Of a stretch of 64,000 bases of DNA, positions 10,005 to 21,648 are shown one piece after another. The stretch comes from Lotus japonicus (taxonomy: Eukaryota; Streptophyta; Magnoliopsida; Fabales; Fabaceae). Numbering within the stretch: the first letter of the stretch is position 1; every line of letters starts with the position of its first letter. Under the pieces are notes generated by a model that saw nothing but the letters and a program-made list of their open reading frames with translations, was not told the origin of the DNA and did not search any database. The stretch lies in assembly GCF_012489685.1 (NCBI RefSeq), contig NC_080042.1, forward strand, positions 45,994,066 through 46,058,065. Direction: 5' to 3'. The translations under genes and the position numbers were made by a program.

Positions 10005-12431
10005 TGCAAAATGAACAACTTCCATCTAAATTTTTAGGGTAAATGGTCAGATTGGTCCCTAGATGTTCCCACCGACTTCAAAGTCGTCATTGGAAGAATT
10101 TTATTAGGCTCGCGGTCCCCAGATGTGGCAAACGTCCGTCATATTAGTCCCTGACGTTAAAAACCTCTTACGGACGTTAATTCTTTACTGACATGGATTT
10201 TTTTTCCCTCATTCCATGCTTACGTGGAAATAGAAAATGTTCCCTCCTAAAATGAAAGTTCCAAAAAAAGTCACATTGGTCCCTGGGGATGTGTGGGATT
10301 CTAATTGGGTTAAAATGAGGTCACATTGGTCTTTGTTACAATCTCCCTCCATTTTAGAAACTCCTCCTATTCTCCATGAAAGCATAACGTTGGTGAAGGT
10401 TGAGAGAGAGAGAAGAGGGTGAATCAGTTGTGCTGTGAAGAAGACACTGCTTGGAAGCTCTCTTGCTCGCTGGTGTTGGGTGATCAATTGCTCTGTCGCT
10501 CGCTGAGGGAAGAAGAACGAAGGAGGGTGAACCGTTCGTTTGCAGCGTTATGGTATGTCTCCCAAACCCCAATTCCTTGCAGTCTATATTTGAAAGTTGT
10601 TACCTTTATGCATGTTAACCCTAAATTTCGACACATCTGAACCTTGTCTGCGATTTTGAAGTTCAAGTTATGATTTTTATGGAAAAGATATGAACTTTAT
10701 GGAAAAGAAATGAATTTTTGTGGTTTATATGGTAATGCGTAATTTAGGTAAAGACTAGTGTTGACGTAGTCTCTTTTGGTCCACTGATGGAACCAATGCC
10801 TATTTAGTAATTTACCATTAGTAAAAATCTCAAATTACTCCAATCCCACCCTTTTCTTCATACCTCAATCCCTCCCGTCCCATTGTCCCTACACCACACC
10901 CATAACGACCTCCATTGTGACTCCACCTAAGGCACATAAGAAAAAATCAAAATGAGTTTCTTTTATTGTCTTCAACACAGGAGAAAGAATTGATGAGTGA
11001 ATAGTAACTAATTCAAGATCTAATTTCAAGATCTTGTGGTGAATGACGATTGGAAGCTCAGTGGAAAGATGAGATCATGGTGTTGAAGGGGTTTAGGTGA
11101 AGGTGGTTGTGATCTAGGGTCTTTGGTGGCGGGGTGCGATATGAAATTTTCATCGTGCACTCCTCGTCCACCATCTTTGTACCAAAGTTACAAGGCTCAA
11201 AAATACATTTCTCATGTATCAAATGGCTTAAAGAAGCTTAAAAATGAATTTAAAGTGCCCAAAGTCAAACAAAAAGCAGTTTTACAAATTCACGGTGGAG
11301 CATGATGACATGACTCACCTAAGATAAAAGGAACATAGGTCTTGTTCACCTTGGAGAGTAGTGTTCAGAAAATTGGATCGGGCGATCCAACTAGTTTAGC
11401 CGGGAGCCGGGCTTATGACCGGTTCGGTTAACATATAAAATCGGCCAATTGTCAAACCGAAGACAGAACCGCTGAACTGGAGTAACCGACCAGCTCACAG
11501 CAATTTTGTCATATCTTTCCAAGCACACTTGTAGTGGCAATGGTGCTACATGCTTTTGCTTAAAAAATTTAACAATGTATACGTATTTGTCATATATTTA
11601 TTTTATGAGTAATAGTCACTTGGATACACAAAGAGTGTATTATATACATATTAATGATATATTAGTAATATTTATTTTAATATAAAAATAACTAAGTAAT
11701 AGTTTATGTAAATGTGATATTATATTCTTTATTTTATATTTAATAAAAAATAGTTTTATCATATACTATTAATAAGCTCTGTGTAATTCGCAAAAATAAC
11801 ATATATTATCTATATTAGTATATGTAATATTACCACTGACGGATCTCGGTTCGATTTCGGTTCAACCTTTAAACCATGAACCTATGGCTTGATCGGTTTG
11901 ATGGCCGGTCCAAACATTGTTGAGTGAGAGAAGAAGAACGATGGTAGTTTAGTGGTGAACAGTGGCTAGAAACTCGAGTTGCAGGAGCGGTAGAGTCGTA
12001 AAAAATTGGACAGTGCGACGAAGCTCCTTCAATCTTCTTCCTCTCCTTGACTTTGTGTCTAAAGTTCACAAAAAATTAACTCGGAATCCTCCCTAAGACA
12101 CCCATGAACTCATTGGAAGCAAGTTTGAAGTCACATTCTTCTTTCTCATGCCCTCTCTCCTCCTCTTGCACTGTCACCCTCTCCTCCTCTTGCACTGTCA
12201 TCGTCGCCTCTACTTCGACCAAATCTGCATATAGAATAAAGGAATACGCTCTCAACCTTATATATATGAGGTTTATATATACCCCATATAAATTTGAGTG
12301 TCAAGTTGTTTCATCTAACTATTAATTTATGTGTATTTTATAATTAAATAAGTGAGAAAAAATTAAATCAGTAATTAGATAGAACAACTTTAACACCCTC
12401 ATTTTTTTTTCCTTGTGAGAAAGTGGATCCA
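10005..12431. other. Intergenic with ends of degraded transposons
   Basis: At 10036-10160 lies a 'gggtaaatggtcagattggtccct' type sequence, typical of one end of a MULE family, but no matching inverted end was found. A related phrase 'ttttggtccactgatggaacc' at about 10768-10790 resembles the terminal palindrome of the MULE at 7858-9995. Around 11353-11460 and 11838-11920 there are GC-rich blocks ('ggttcggttaac', 'ggatctcggttcga', 'gatggccggtcc') that look like diverged inverted ends of one more element with an AT-rich centre, but I found no target duplication. The short open frames here read as low-complexity noise. Confidence 0.4.
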
Positions 12432-12434
12432 TAA

Positions 12435-12824
12435 GAGCATCTCCAATGCAAGGTTCTTAGTTCTTATTTTAGAGTTAAGAACTAAGAACTTTACCATTGG
12501 ATGTGCTGACATGGACTCCTTAGTTCTTAAAAATAAGAACTCAGTTCTTATATAAGAAGTTTTGCTTTTTGTGTTCTTTGCTTAAAATATTAATTATTTC
12601 TCTCTCATTTAAATTACTTTATTACTTTATGAGTTTTGTTTTATTACTTTATGAAAATAAAAAGTATAAATAATGTGGTTGGGGGACCAAATGAATAGTG
12701 GTAAGAACTAAGAACTCATGGTTGAAGCAAAATTGCTTGAGAGTTGCTTAAACACATGTGGCAATACGGGCCCACATAAATAGTCCTAAGAACTAAGAAA
12801 TAAGAACTAGCATCGGAGATGCTC
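12435..12824. mobile_element. PIF/Harbinger-type (Tourist-like) MITE, 390 bp
   Basis: The terminal repeats are GAGCATCTCCAATG at the left and CATCGGAGATGCTC at the right, flanked by the 3-bp duplication TAA (12432-12434 and 12825-12827). Three-base TAA/TTA duplications with GAGCATCTCC-like ends fit Tourist-like MITEs. Inside, 'aagaactaagaact' and 'agttcttagttctta' motifs alternate, making extended stem-loops. The right end is 30 bases from the first in-frame ATG of the PI31-like reading frame, so this MITE is its immediate upstream sequence. Confidence 0.8.
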
Positions 12825-12857
12825 TAAGACCACCTATAACCATCCTTAACCATATGT

Positions 12858-13508
12858 ATGGAAAAGAATTATTTGAAGAGACAATGGTTTAAAATCTGGA
12901 CCAAAATCAAACTCTATAACAGAAGAGATTTGTGCATTCTACTAAGGTTACCATACTCTCCATACATGAGCTATGATAAACCATTGAAATATGCTACCAA
13001 TGAGCCTTTGAATAGACTAAGAAAAAATAAATCAAAATGTTATTTGAGTTTTGGAGTGTCTGCGCTTTCCGACCCCTCCAATGACGGTGAGTACGTGTTC
13101 GTTTACGCCGCCGCGGATCCGGAAATAAAGGAGAAGAAGAATGTGCTCGTCAAGTGTCTCGCAATGAATGACAAATTGGTGGTTCATGCTCTGCGTTTAG
13201 GGGATTCAGAGCCTCTGTATCTCCAGATCAATGCCGGAGAAGATGGCGGAAGCAATTACGCTGAGCAGCATTTCAAGGATTTGGAGAAGCTTCTGAAGAG
13301 AATTGATTCTGAGATCTTGTCAAAATTACTTGGCTGGCCTCCTCCTCCTTGTTGTCCGATTCCCCATTCTCCTCCTCCTCTGTATCCCCGTTGGTTTAGT
13401 GGCGGTGGTGGTTTTCGTGGAGGGTTGCCGGTTGTTCCTCCTCCCCTTGCTCCTAGCGTGCCTGGTTTTGAGCCCAACAGATTTGCAAGGAATCCTCCTC
13501 GATGCTGA
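12858..13508 (+). pseudogene. PI31: PI31-like proteasome regulator, shortened copy
   Basis: A single open frame of 216 codons contains, from about residue 71 to 159, the plant PI31 (PTRE1-type) N-terminal domain core: EYVFVYA, then NVLVKCLAMNDKLVVHAL, then an amphipathic tail ending SEILSKLLG. Its last residues, VPGFEPNRFARNPPR, match the conserved PI31 C-terminal motif. In the family this domain binds the proteasome and FBXO7-type partners. Here the first roughly 65 residues look unrelated to PI31, and the long glycine/proline-rich middle is cut to about 45 residues (normal plant members are near 300 aa). The upstream ATG is 30 bases after a MITE. No introns are seen across the homologous part. 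A retrocopy or a truncated gene is likely; the unbroken frame leaves a short functional protein possible. A 62-bp tandem repeat follows. Confidence 0.6.
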
Positions 13509-13559
13509 TTAAGCTGTGGTGCTCATATTAAATTCAAATTTCATTCAAGTTACTTCCAA

Positions 13560-13739
13560 GGTAGCCCCCATAGTTAACTGAGTTTCTTAAGCATTTATGA
13601 AAAATGATTTGTTACTTAGAATGTAGCGCCAATAGTTAATTGAGTTTCTTATGCATTTATGAAGAATGATTTGTTACTTAGAAGGTAGCGCCGATAGTTA
13701 ACTGAGTTTCTTAAGCATTTGTGAAGAATAATTTGTTAG
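13560..13739. repeat. Tandem repeat, about 3 x 62 bp
   Basis: Three consecutive units share 'tagttaactgagtttcttaagcattt' in pieces, then 'gaagaatgatttgtta', each preceded by a 'gtagcgcc' or 'gtagccccc' phrase. Units differ by a few substitutions. The array starts about 50 bases after the stop of the PI31-like frame. Confidence 0.8.
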
Positions 13740-14394
13740 AGGAGTTTTACTTACTTAACGTGATCATGCATGCCGGCGTGGGAATACTTTGATGAATGTC
13801 TAACTGTTACATTTATCATTTGAGGACATTGAATTAAAACCTTGAATTTTTCAATCTCTTCAATCCCTACCATTTACCTGAAGTGAATTTTAGGATTTAG
13901 TGTAATGTCAAATGAGTAGGCAAATTGGCTTGTACACAAATGGTCGTTCATTTGAACATTTTGATGGGTTTCTCAATAAGTTTTGCATTTAAGAGTAAAT
14001 GGGTATCATGAGAATAGTTAATTTTTTATGTCAATTGTTAGAACATGATAATTATGGTTTTGCACATTGAATAAACTTTGGGTTGAATGAGAAGCCACAC
14101 AAACAAACCCACAAAAGTATATCTTGACACTCCTCCATCAACTCTGCTGCGAGGAAAAAAGGGATAGCTCGTGGCACCTCTTAGAACCGTGAAGGGGGAA
14201 AGACAAAGAGAGACTACGCTATAGGGTGTGACCTTCGAAAATCAACTAGTAGATGACGCTTAAGTGTTGCAACACACGATTTATCAACTAATTCAACAAC
14301 TAGATAGTTCAAAAACTTCGAATTCAATCAACTAAGTAAAACACTCTTCATTTTGACAACCAAACATATAGATCAACCGACACAAGGTTGTTTA
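13740..14394. other. Intergenic, nothing recognised
   Basis: AT-rich, stop-filled sequence between the PI31-like copy and the SINE. No terminal repeats, RNA gene or coding signal could be supported. Confidence 0.4.
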
Positions 14395-14566
14395 GCTTAA
14401 GTGGAGGTCTTAGGTCCACATTCATGTGAATGCATTAAATATGTGCTAGGAATAGCTTTGCCACCATGAAATGTGAATATCTTCACATGAGCAAGAATCA
14501 AACCTCTAACCTCGTAGTTTAGGGACGAGGTGAACAACCACCATGCCACATCTCATAGTTTAAGCT
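14395..14566 (-). mobile_element. tRNA-derived SINE-like unit
   Basis: On the minus strand an A-box-like TGGCATGGTGG (within 14535-14550) is followed about 35 bases later by a B-box-like GGTTTGATTCTTGC (14491-14504). This is the spacing of an RNA polymerase III internal promoter. The body continues to about 14395. The ends and any target duplication are not clear, so the boundaries are approximate. It lies downstream of the last BSH exon. Confidence 0.45.
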
Positions 14567-15663
14567 ACCATAAGCCATCATTGTTCGGAATTGACGAATA
14601 TAGATTTCTATTAATTCTATAGGAGAAACACTCTTCTATATTTAACTGAAAAATATACATTGGATTACATGTTGCATCAGACACTGAACAAACAATGAAC
14701 AACATGCTGAACCATTAATTCTTAGCCTTTTAAAACCAATTTCTACAATAACTTCAAAACCCTTCAGGCGTGGCAGACCATGTGACAGTTTACCTGAAAA
14801 TCCTCTCTTCCTTTGCTTCAAGGGCATCAACTTCCTCATTTGATAGTAGGTCCACAATGGGTTCATATACGTCCCACTCCTTTCTTTTCCTCATGCATTC
14901 AACAAAAACAGGCATGTTAAGTTCTAATTTTGAATATCAAAACCAAAGCTATAATAAGACAAAACCGTCCTAAATCCTTACCTGAGTCAGACATTTTGTT
15001 TAATCAAAATAAACTACCATAAAGTATAGGTTTTATAAATGTAAATATCATATTAAAGGAAAATACATTAATATTTCAAAGTAATTCAACTTCATTGTCT
15101 ATCTATCTTTCTATCTAAAATTCTTTTATTATATTCTACCATTATTTCCACTGCATTTCTCTTAATTGACATCTGCACCATTTTTGGTTCTTAATTTGAC
15201 AAAGCCACAAATGTACATGTCACATTATGCTAATTCTTATCTACTTTTTCTAACGGTTAGGAAATAACACAGCTGAAGAAGTAAAATAAACATAGGAGCG
15301 CAATCAACAACACAAGAATATAACGTGGAAACTCCAAAACCGGAGAAAAACCACGGCCGTTGTCAAAACCGACAACCAGAGAAAACACTATGTGAAAATT
15401 GTTACAACACATAGACTTCACTCTAAACCACACCCCAAGACCCCAGTACACCCGCACTCTCCAAAGTAAATATTTGAACTACATCTCACAATGTTCTAAA
15501 ACAAGAGCATAAGAGAAAAAGAAAACACAAATATAAACTTAAAGTGTTTTCAGGTGCTACATCTTTAGTGTTTTGGTGTGTTGAAACAAGGAGCTTGAGA
15601 TCCCTATATATAGTCTTGGACCCTCCCACCCCTCACTAATCTAAGCGATGTGCGACTTCTCCA

Positions 15664-16093
15664 TATTAAACATATTCAGCTCTCCCTAAACACAAATGGT
15701 GGGAATCATGATCCAGATAAGGAAAATTACAAAGGTGCAATTAAGAGCTAATTCCCTTCTCTGCCGTTGCACAAATCATGGGCAAGGTTCTTCACATTAA
15801 TGGTATTCAAATACCAATTATTTGGTCCATTACCGTTGCATAAATCATGGGCAAGACTCTTCACATTAATGGTATTTCAATACCATTTACTTGGTCCATC
15901 ACTGTTGCACAATTCACGTTTGTATGATTACCAATTATTGGATCATTACTCCTTCCCTTTCTTAGAAATCAGCCGTTGCTGTGCTTAGGTCAATATATAG
16001 TGCTGCTGCAGCTTTATGTAAAAATCAAGACAAGAAACAAGCAAATAAAGGTGTTCACGTTTTTTTATCCTTTCCCAACTCTGTTTTTCTTCT
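15664..16093 (+). repeat. Copia 5' LTR
   Basis: A 430-bp direct repeat, equal in length to the 3' copy at 27666-28095. It contains two near-identical copies of a 'gttgca.aaatcatgggcaag' block (about 15766-15789 and 15836-15859) and an internal TATATAG core near 15994-16001. Confidence 0.9.
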
Positions 16094-16205
16094 TGGTATC
16101 AGAGCCTTTGTGAACACTTACAAAAAATCATGTCTTCCTTGTCTCTCAATGTTGGCAATTTCATCACACTCAAACTCAATTCTACAAATTATCCATTATG
16201 GCGTG

Positions 16206-18669
16206 TGTAAGGCCCTAAGTTCAATTTGGAACAATTTTATGGAAGTTTGAATAAAATTGAAGTTTTTGGCTATGTTTGATAACTGGCAGATTAGAACTGT
16301 CAACTTGTGTGAATTTTTAGAGGGTCTTAACGACTTCATTTGGGAAAACTTTCTTCATGAGCGTTGTAGCCCTTTAAGTCTAGAAAATTCTCGAAACCCT
16401 TGTAGCTCGAGAAATTCGAATTTTACCGAGTGTGGTTCTGGCAGTAAAGTGCCAGCGAATTAATTTGTGCATTTTTATTTTAATTCCGAATTTGGTTTGG
16501 TTATTTAATTAAAAAGAGTAGGTTTTTAATTAAATAAGACCTGGTTATGGTTTTTAATTAATTGGGTCAAAGGTGATGAGATTTGGGCTTGAAAAGGGAA
16601 AACCAAACCCTAACCCACTTGTGGTTTGCATGGGATTAAGGGGAAAACCCTATTTTCTTTCCCTCATTCAGAACAGAACCTGCACAAGTTTCACGTAAGA
16701 ACAGAAAGGGAAAATACAGAAGAGAGAAAAGAGAGAACTCTAGAGAGAGAGAGAGCAAGGGGAGCCGCCGCCCAAGCCACCACCACCGCCGTGTAGCGCG
16801 CGCGAGAGGAGAACGACAAGGGGGAGAGTTTCGCGAGGAAGAAGGAAGAGAGAGGAACGAGGACAGCAGCGTTCTGGACTTTGTTTTCATCACCAAAGCT
16901 TCTTCTTTTCATCTAAATTCATTCAAAACCCGAGGTAAGGGCTGGTCTTAGGATCTTTTGGGTAGAATAGGGGTTATATCATGAGTTTTCTTGGAAAAAT
17001 TATGATTCTTGCCATGCTTTGACATGATTTTATGTATGAACTTGATTGATGTGCTTGAGGTTTTGAATATGCGATGTGTGCTGGACTTTTCCAGGTCATA
17101 TTGGGTTACACTGTGAACATGTTACTATATTTGATGCTGGTAGATGACTTAGAACCCTTAGAATAGAATGGCTTAAACGAAATTGATGGCAAATGCATTC
17201 TCTGTCAGATTTCTGTGCTGGACAGTAAACTTCAGGTCCTATTTTCACTTGTTTCTGGTCGTCAAATAAAGAAATGATTAAAATACAAATTGTAGATCTT
17301 CGAAAGAGCTTTCCAGGCATATAAAGATCATAAATTTTGGTCTAGTATTGTGTGTTGTAGGTCGTTTTGGGTAACTGTCATACTTGCTGTTTTTCCCTGT
17401 GTCGGACAGAAACTTTAAGGAGTAATATCACCTAATTCTGGGGCTCAAATGAAAATGATTTTAACTAGAGAGTTGTAGATATTTAAAATAGATTTCTAGA
17501 AAGGTATCATATGTGATTTTTGGTTGAAAGATGCATTCTGTGGCTCTATTTTTGTGAAAGTTGTTTCTGCTGTCAATATGTTGAAGTTGCGATGATATAT
17601 TATGCATGAGTGAATGTTCTTGCGTTCCTTTACGTGGATTATATTTATTTTCTGAGTTAATGGTTCAAGGGTCGCTCACCTAGCCGTAATTCCCTTGTAA
17701 CCCGTGAATGTTGTGTTGTGAAGGTTTGTATAAAGAGTATGATAAGACTCTAGGATTGATTTTAGAGACTTAACAAGAGAAAAGTGTAATAAACTCGCTT
17801 GCAAGTAAATGTGAATAATTGGACATAGGTCTGGTGAGGACTATGGACCATGAGAACGATGGTACCTTGCACGCGAGGGTGTTTTGTGGGTTGTACGGTG
17901 AGTCCCCACGTGATTGGCTGACCGCGGTCGCCTTGTGATTCTGTGGACGGACGGTGAGTCTGGCGGACGGTGAGTCCCCCCACATGATTGAGGGTTGTAC
18001 GGTGAGTCCCCTCCGAGATTTGTTCATCTGCGGATGATCGTGATTATGGCCATGGAAGTTTTGGTGGGTTGTGTGAAGTGAGATTCCGTTAGTAACTGAC
18101 TCTTTCCCATAAAAGACATATAATGTACTTATATTATATATGTTGTTGTTGATTTTGTCATTATCATTCTTTTGTTGGACCTGACCCTGCTTGTTTGCTA
18201 TGTGTTTGTTTGGGGGGGGTAGATGGTCGTGAAGATAATGGCGATGACTCATTCTTGGGAGTTGATGCTACGTGACGTGCCAATACTGGAGGACGACTAC
18301 ACTTTAGAGGAAGAGGAAGAGGCTAAGGAATAGGGTTTGGGTTGAGAGTCTTTTGTTTTCTGTTGGGGTTGAGAGTTTCCGAAGTGTTGGTATCGAACAA
18401 TTTTATTGCTTAAATTCGAATGAACAAGTTTTGATGTAATCTTTATTTTCATTCAGGCCTTTGTTTCGTACTCTTTACAGTTGGTTATTTAAAAATTTTT
18501 ACGAAGTTGGTTACTTCCGCGTGTTCTTTTGGAAAGGTTATGTTTCAAGAGTTTTTGTAAAATGAAAGGTTTGTCATTAATTGAAGATTAATAAGTGAAT
18601 CGACGAAAACTCTTTACGAAAATTGGTTAATTAGTTACTGTGTAACACTCGAGAAATCGGGGCGTTACA
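16206..18669 (+). repeat. Gypsy 5' LTR, 2464 bp
   Basis: Contains a GA-rich, GC-rich block (16730-16870) that reads as serine/leucine-rich open frames on the minus strand but is non-coding, and a cluster of GTACGGTGAGTCCCC and related repeats (17895-18012). It ends TTACA at 18669. The 19 bases present in the 3' copy are absent after 16397. Confidence 0.92.
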
Positions 18670-18672
18670 TTG

Positions 18673-18684
18673 TGGTATCAGAGC
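18673..18684 (+). promoter_or_regulatory. Gypsy primer-binding site
   Basis: TGGTATCAGAGC, complementary to the 3' end of initiator tRNA-Met, three bases after the 5' LTR. Confidence 0.92.
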
Positions 18685-18846
18685 TCCGGTTGAGAAACCA
18701 GAGCACTAAGGGTTTAGGGCTTACGAGTTTCCGAGCTCGTTGTGTTTTGTTTTTGATAAAGGTGTTTTCAAAGCTTCGCGGTGAGATTTGGGTAGACTTG
18801 TGTGCTAAGATGGTTGTTTGATTGAGATTGTCTGAAGTTAGTACCA

Positions 18847-21612
18847 TTGCCGTGGTACTTGGCAGAATTGGCACAGCAGTTGGATGATCTATCCTCAAAG
18901 GGATTCATTCGACCTAGCGTATCGCCATGGGGTGCACCTGTGCTATTGGTAAAGAAGAAGGATGGGAAGTCCAGATTGTGTGTGGATTACCGGCAGCTGA
19001 ACAAAGTGATCGTGAAGAATCGTTATCCGATGCCTCGGATAGACGACTTAATGGATCAACTTAGAGGAGCGGTGATCTTCTCGAAGATAGATCTTAAGTC
19101 AGGATACCATCAGATCCGAGTCAAGGAATCTGACATCCAGAAGACCGCATTCAGGACTCGATACGGGCATTATGAATATCTTGTGATGCCGTTTGGGGTT
19201 ACTAATGCACACGCAGTGTTTATGGACTACATGAACAGAGTGTTCAGACCATTCCTGGACAAGTTCGTGGTGGTATTCATCGATGACATCCTAATCTACT
19301 CGAAGAGTAGAGAGGAACATGAGGAGCATCTACGCCAGGTGTTGGGCGTGTTGCGAGAGAAACAGCTATATGCTAACGGCTCAAAGTGTGAGTTCTGGAT
19401 GGAGGAGGTGAAATTTTTGGGGCATGTCATATCAAGTCAGGGTGTGGCAGTGGACCCTAGCAAGATCGAGACGATTCTGTCATGGGAGCAACCTAAGACG
19501 GCAAGCGACATCAGAAGCTTTGTTGGGCTTGCTGGCTACTATAGACGATTCGTCAAAGATTATGCAAAGTTGACTTCGCCGTTGACCCAGTTGACAAAGA
19601 AGAATCAACCGTTTGCGTGGACGGAGAAGTGTGAGGCTAGTTTCCAGGATTTGAAGAAGCGGATGACCACCGCACCCATACTAGCTTTACCTAAGGAAGG
19701 AGAACCTTATGACGTGTACTGTGATGCGTCACACAATGGTTTAGGTTGTGTAATGATGCAAGATAAGAAAGCAATTGCCTATGCTTCAAGGCAGTTGAAG
19801 ACTCATGAGAAGAACTACCCCACACATGACTTGGAGTTGGCTGCCATAGTTTATGCTCTCAAGATTTGGAGACACTATCTCTATGGCAGTACGTTCACGA
19901 TCTACAGCGATCATAAGAGTTTAAAGTACTTATTTGATCAGAAGGATCTGAACATGAGGCAGCGGAGGTGGATGGAATTCCTTCAGGACTATGAGTTCAC
20001 TCTACAGTACCATCCGGGGAAAAGCAATGTCGTAGCCGACGCTCTCAGCCGGAAGGCTATACATGTGTCCTTAATGATGGTCAAGGAGTTAGAACTGTTC
20101 GAGGCTTTCCGAGATATGAGCTTGGACGTTAAGCTCGCACCAGGAAGACTGAGTTTCGGAATGGTGACGGTGTCAAGTGGACTTTTGGAAGAGATCAAGT
20201 CTAGACAAGAGACTGATGAAGGGATAGCTGAGTGGCGAGACCGTGTGACTCAGGGAAAGGCACCAGAGTTCTCTATTGGGAATGACAATATTCTGCGATG
20301 CAAGGGACGGATATGTGTGCCTGACGATGTAGAGATGAGAAGATTGATCCTGGATGAAGGACACAAGAGTAGACTGAGTATCCATCCCGGAATGAACAAG
20401 ATGTATTAGGACTTGAAACTTCACTTCTGGTGGCCTGGGATGAAGAAGCAGGTTGCAGAGTATGTTTCTACTTGCTTGACATGTCAGAAAGCGAAGGTAG
20501 AGCATCAGAAGCCCGCAGGGAAGCTGCAACCACTAGATGTCCCAGAGTGGAAGTGGGACAGTATTTCTATGGACTTCGCGACGGCGTTACCTTTAACTCG
20601 GAGGAAGTTCGATGCAATTTGGGTTGTTGTTGATCGTTTGACAAAGACCGCTCATTTTATCCCGATCAACCTGAAGTACAAGGTGGAGAAATTGGCGGAG
20701 ATTTATGTGGCTGAGGTTGTGCGTCTACATGGTGTACCGACCAGCATCGTATCAGACAGAGTTCCGAGGTTTACCTCTCACTTTTGGGGAGCCTTGCAGC
20801 AGGCCCTCAGAACTAAGTTGAGATTGAGCTCTGCCTATCATCCGCAAACCGATGGGCAGACAGAGAGGACAATCCAGTCGCTGGAAGATTTGCTACGGGC
20901 CTGTGTGTTGGATCACAAGGGCAGTTGGGATGAGACGCTGCCATTGATCGAATTCACTTACAACAATAGTTTCCATGCGAGCATCGGCATGGCACCTTAC
21001 GAAGCTTTGTACGGTCGGAGGTGTCGTACGCCCTTATGCTGGCATCAAGATGGGGAAAATTTGGTGATTGGCCCGGAATTGGTGCAACAGACCACCGAGG
21101 AAGTCAGGAGAATTCAGGAAAAGATGAGAACCGCGCAGAGTCGCCAAAAGAGTTACGCCGACAACCGACGAAAGGAGTTGGAATTTCAGGCCGGGGACCA
21201 TGTCTTCTTGCGGGTTACCCCGATGACAGGTGTCGGAAGGGCAATCAAGTCCAAGAAGCTTACTCCGAAGTTTATTGGGCCGTACCAGATCACGGAGCGA
21301 GTTGGACCGGTGGCGTACAGGATCGCCCTACCACCGTTTCTATCCAACATCCATGACGTTCTTCATGTGTCGCAGTTGCGGAAGTACATGGCAGATGATT
21401 CGCATGTGATTACGCCAGACGATATACAGCTGAAGGATGATCTAACGATGGTGATGCCACCCATCAAGATCGTCGACCGAAGCATAAAGCGCTTAAGAAA
21501 CAAGGAGGTGCCTTTAGTGAAGGTCGTGTGGAACCAAGAGACTGGCGACGCGACCTGGGAGTTAGAGGATAAGATGCGGGAGTCACACCCCGATTTATTT
21601 GTAAACCCTTAA
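18847..21612 (+). pseudogene. Gypsy pol: reverse transcriptase, RNase H, integrase with chromodomain-like tail
   Basis: One frame runs from 18847 to 21612, broken by a single TAG at 20407-20409. There is no ATG at the start; the frame opens just upstream of the reverse transcriptase, at the edge of the gag-protease deletion. Counting from 18847, the active-site FIDD is at residues 144-147. RNase H motifs YCDAS and SDHKSL follow, then VVADALSRK. After the stop come the zinc-finger CLTC and a DDE integrase with D54, D115 and E151 (counted from 20413), a D-x35-E spacing. A GPY/F module (FIGPYQITERVGPVAY) comes next, then a chromodomain-like end (VDRSIKRLRNKEVPLVKV.., ATWELE). The usual proline in the 'TNAPAVF' motif is histidine. 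The TAG falls between the integrase zinc-binding His and Cys pairs, so neither half can act normally. Confidence 0.92.
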
Positions 21613-21630
21613 GTTTCGAGGGCGAAACTA

Positions 21631-21648
21631 TTTTAAGGGGGGTGGTAT
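21631..21648 (+). promoter_or_regulatory. Gypsy polypurine tract
   Basis: A purine run AAGGGGGG followed by TGGTAT lies immediately before the 3' LTR and about 20 bases after the pol stop codon, the expected site for priming plus-strand DNA. Confidence 0.8.

Noticed and set aside
13256..13512. Gly/Pro-rich minus-strand frame and a second plus frame over the PI31-like sequence
   Set aside because: Shadows of the real PI31-like frame.
16636..18252. Serine/leucine- and histidine-rich open frames on the minus strand, repeated at 22098-23714
   Set aside because: They lie in the two gypsy LTRs and are identical because the LTRs are; no domains or start context.
18847..20409. Independent short reverse transcriptase gene starting with Met
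   Set aside because: The start is a TTG, not an ATG, and the frame is simply the edge of a deleted gag-pol followed in phase by integrase after one stop.
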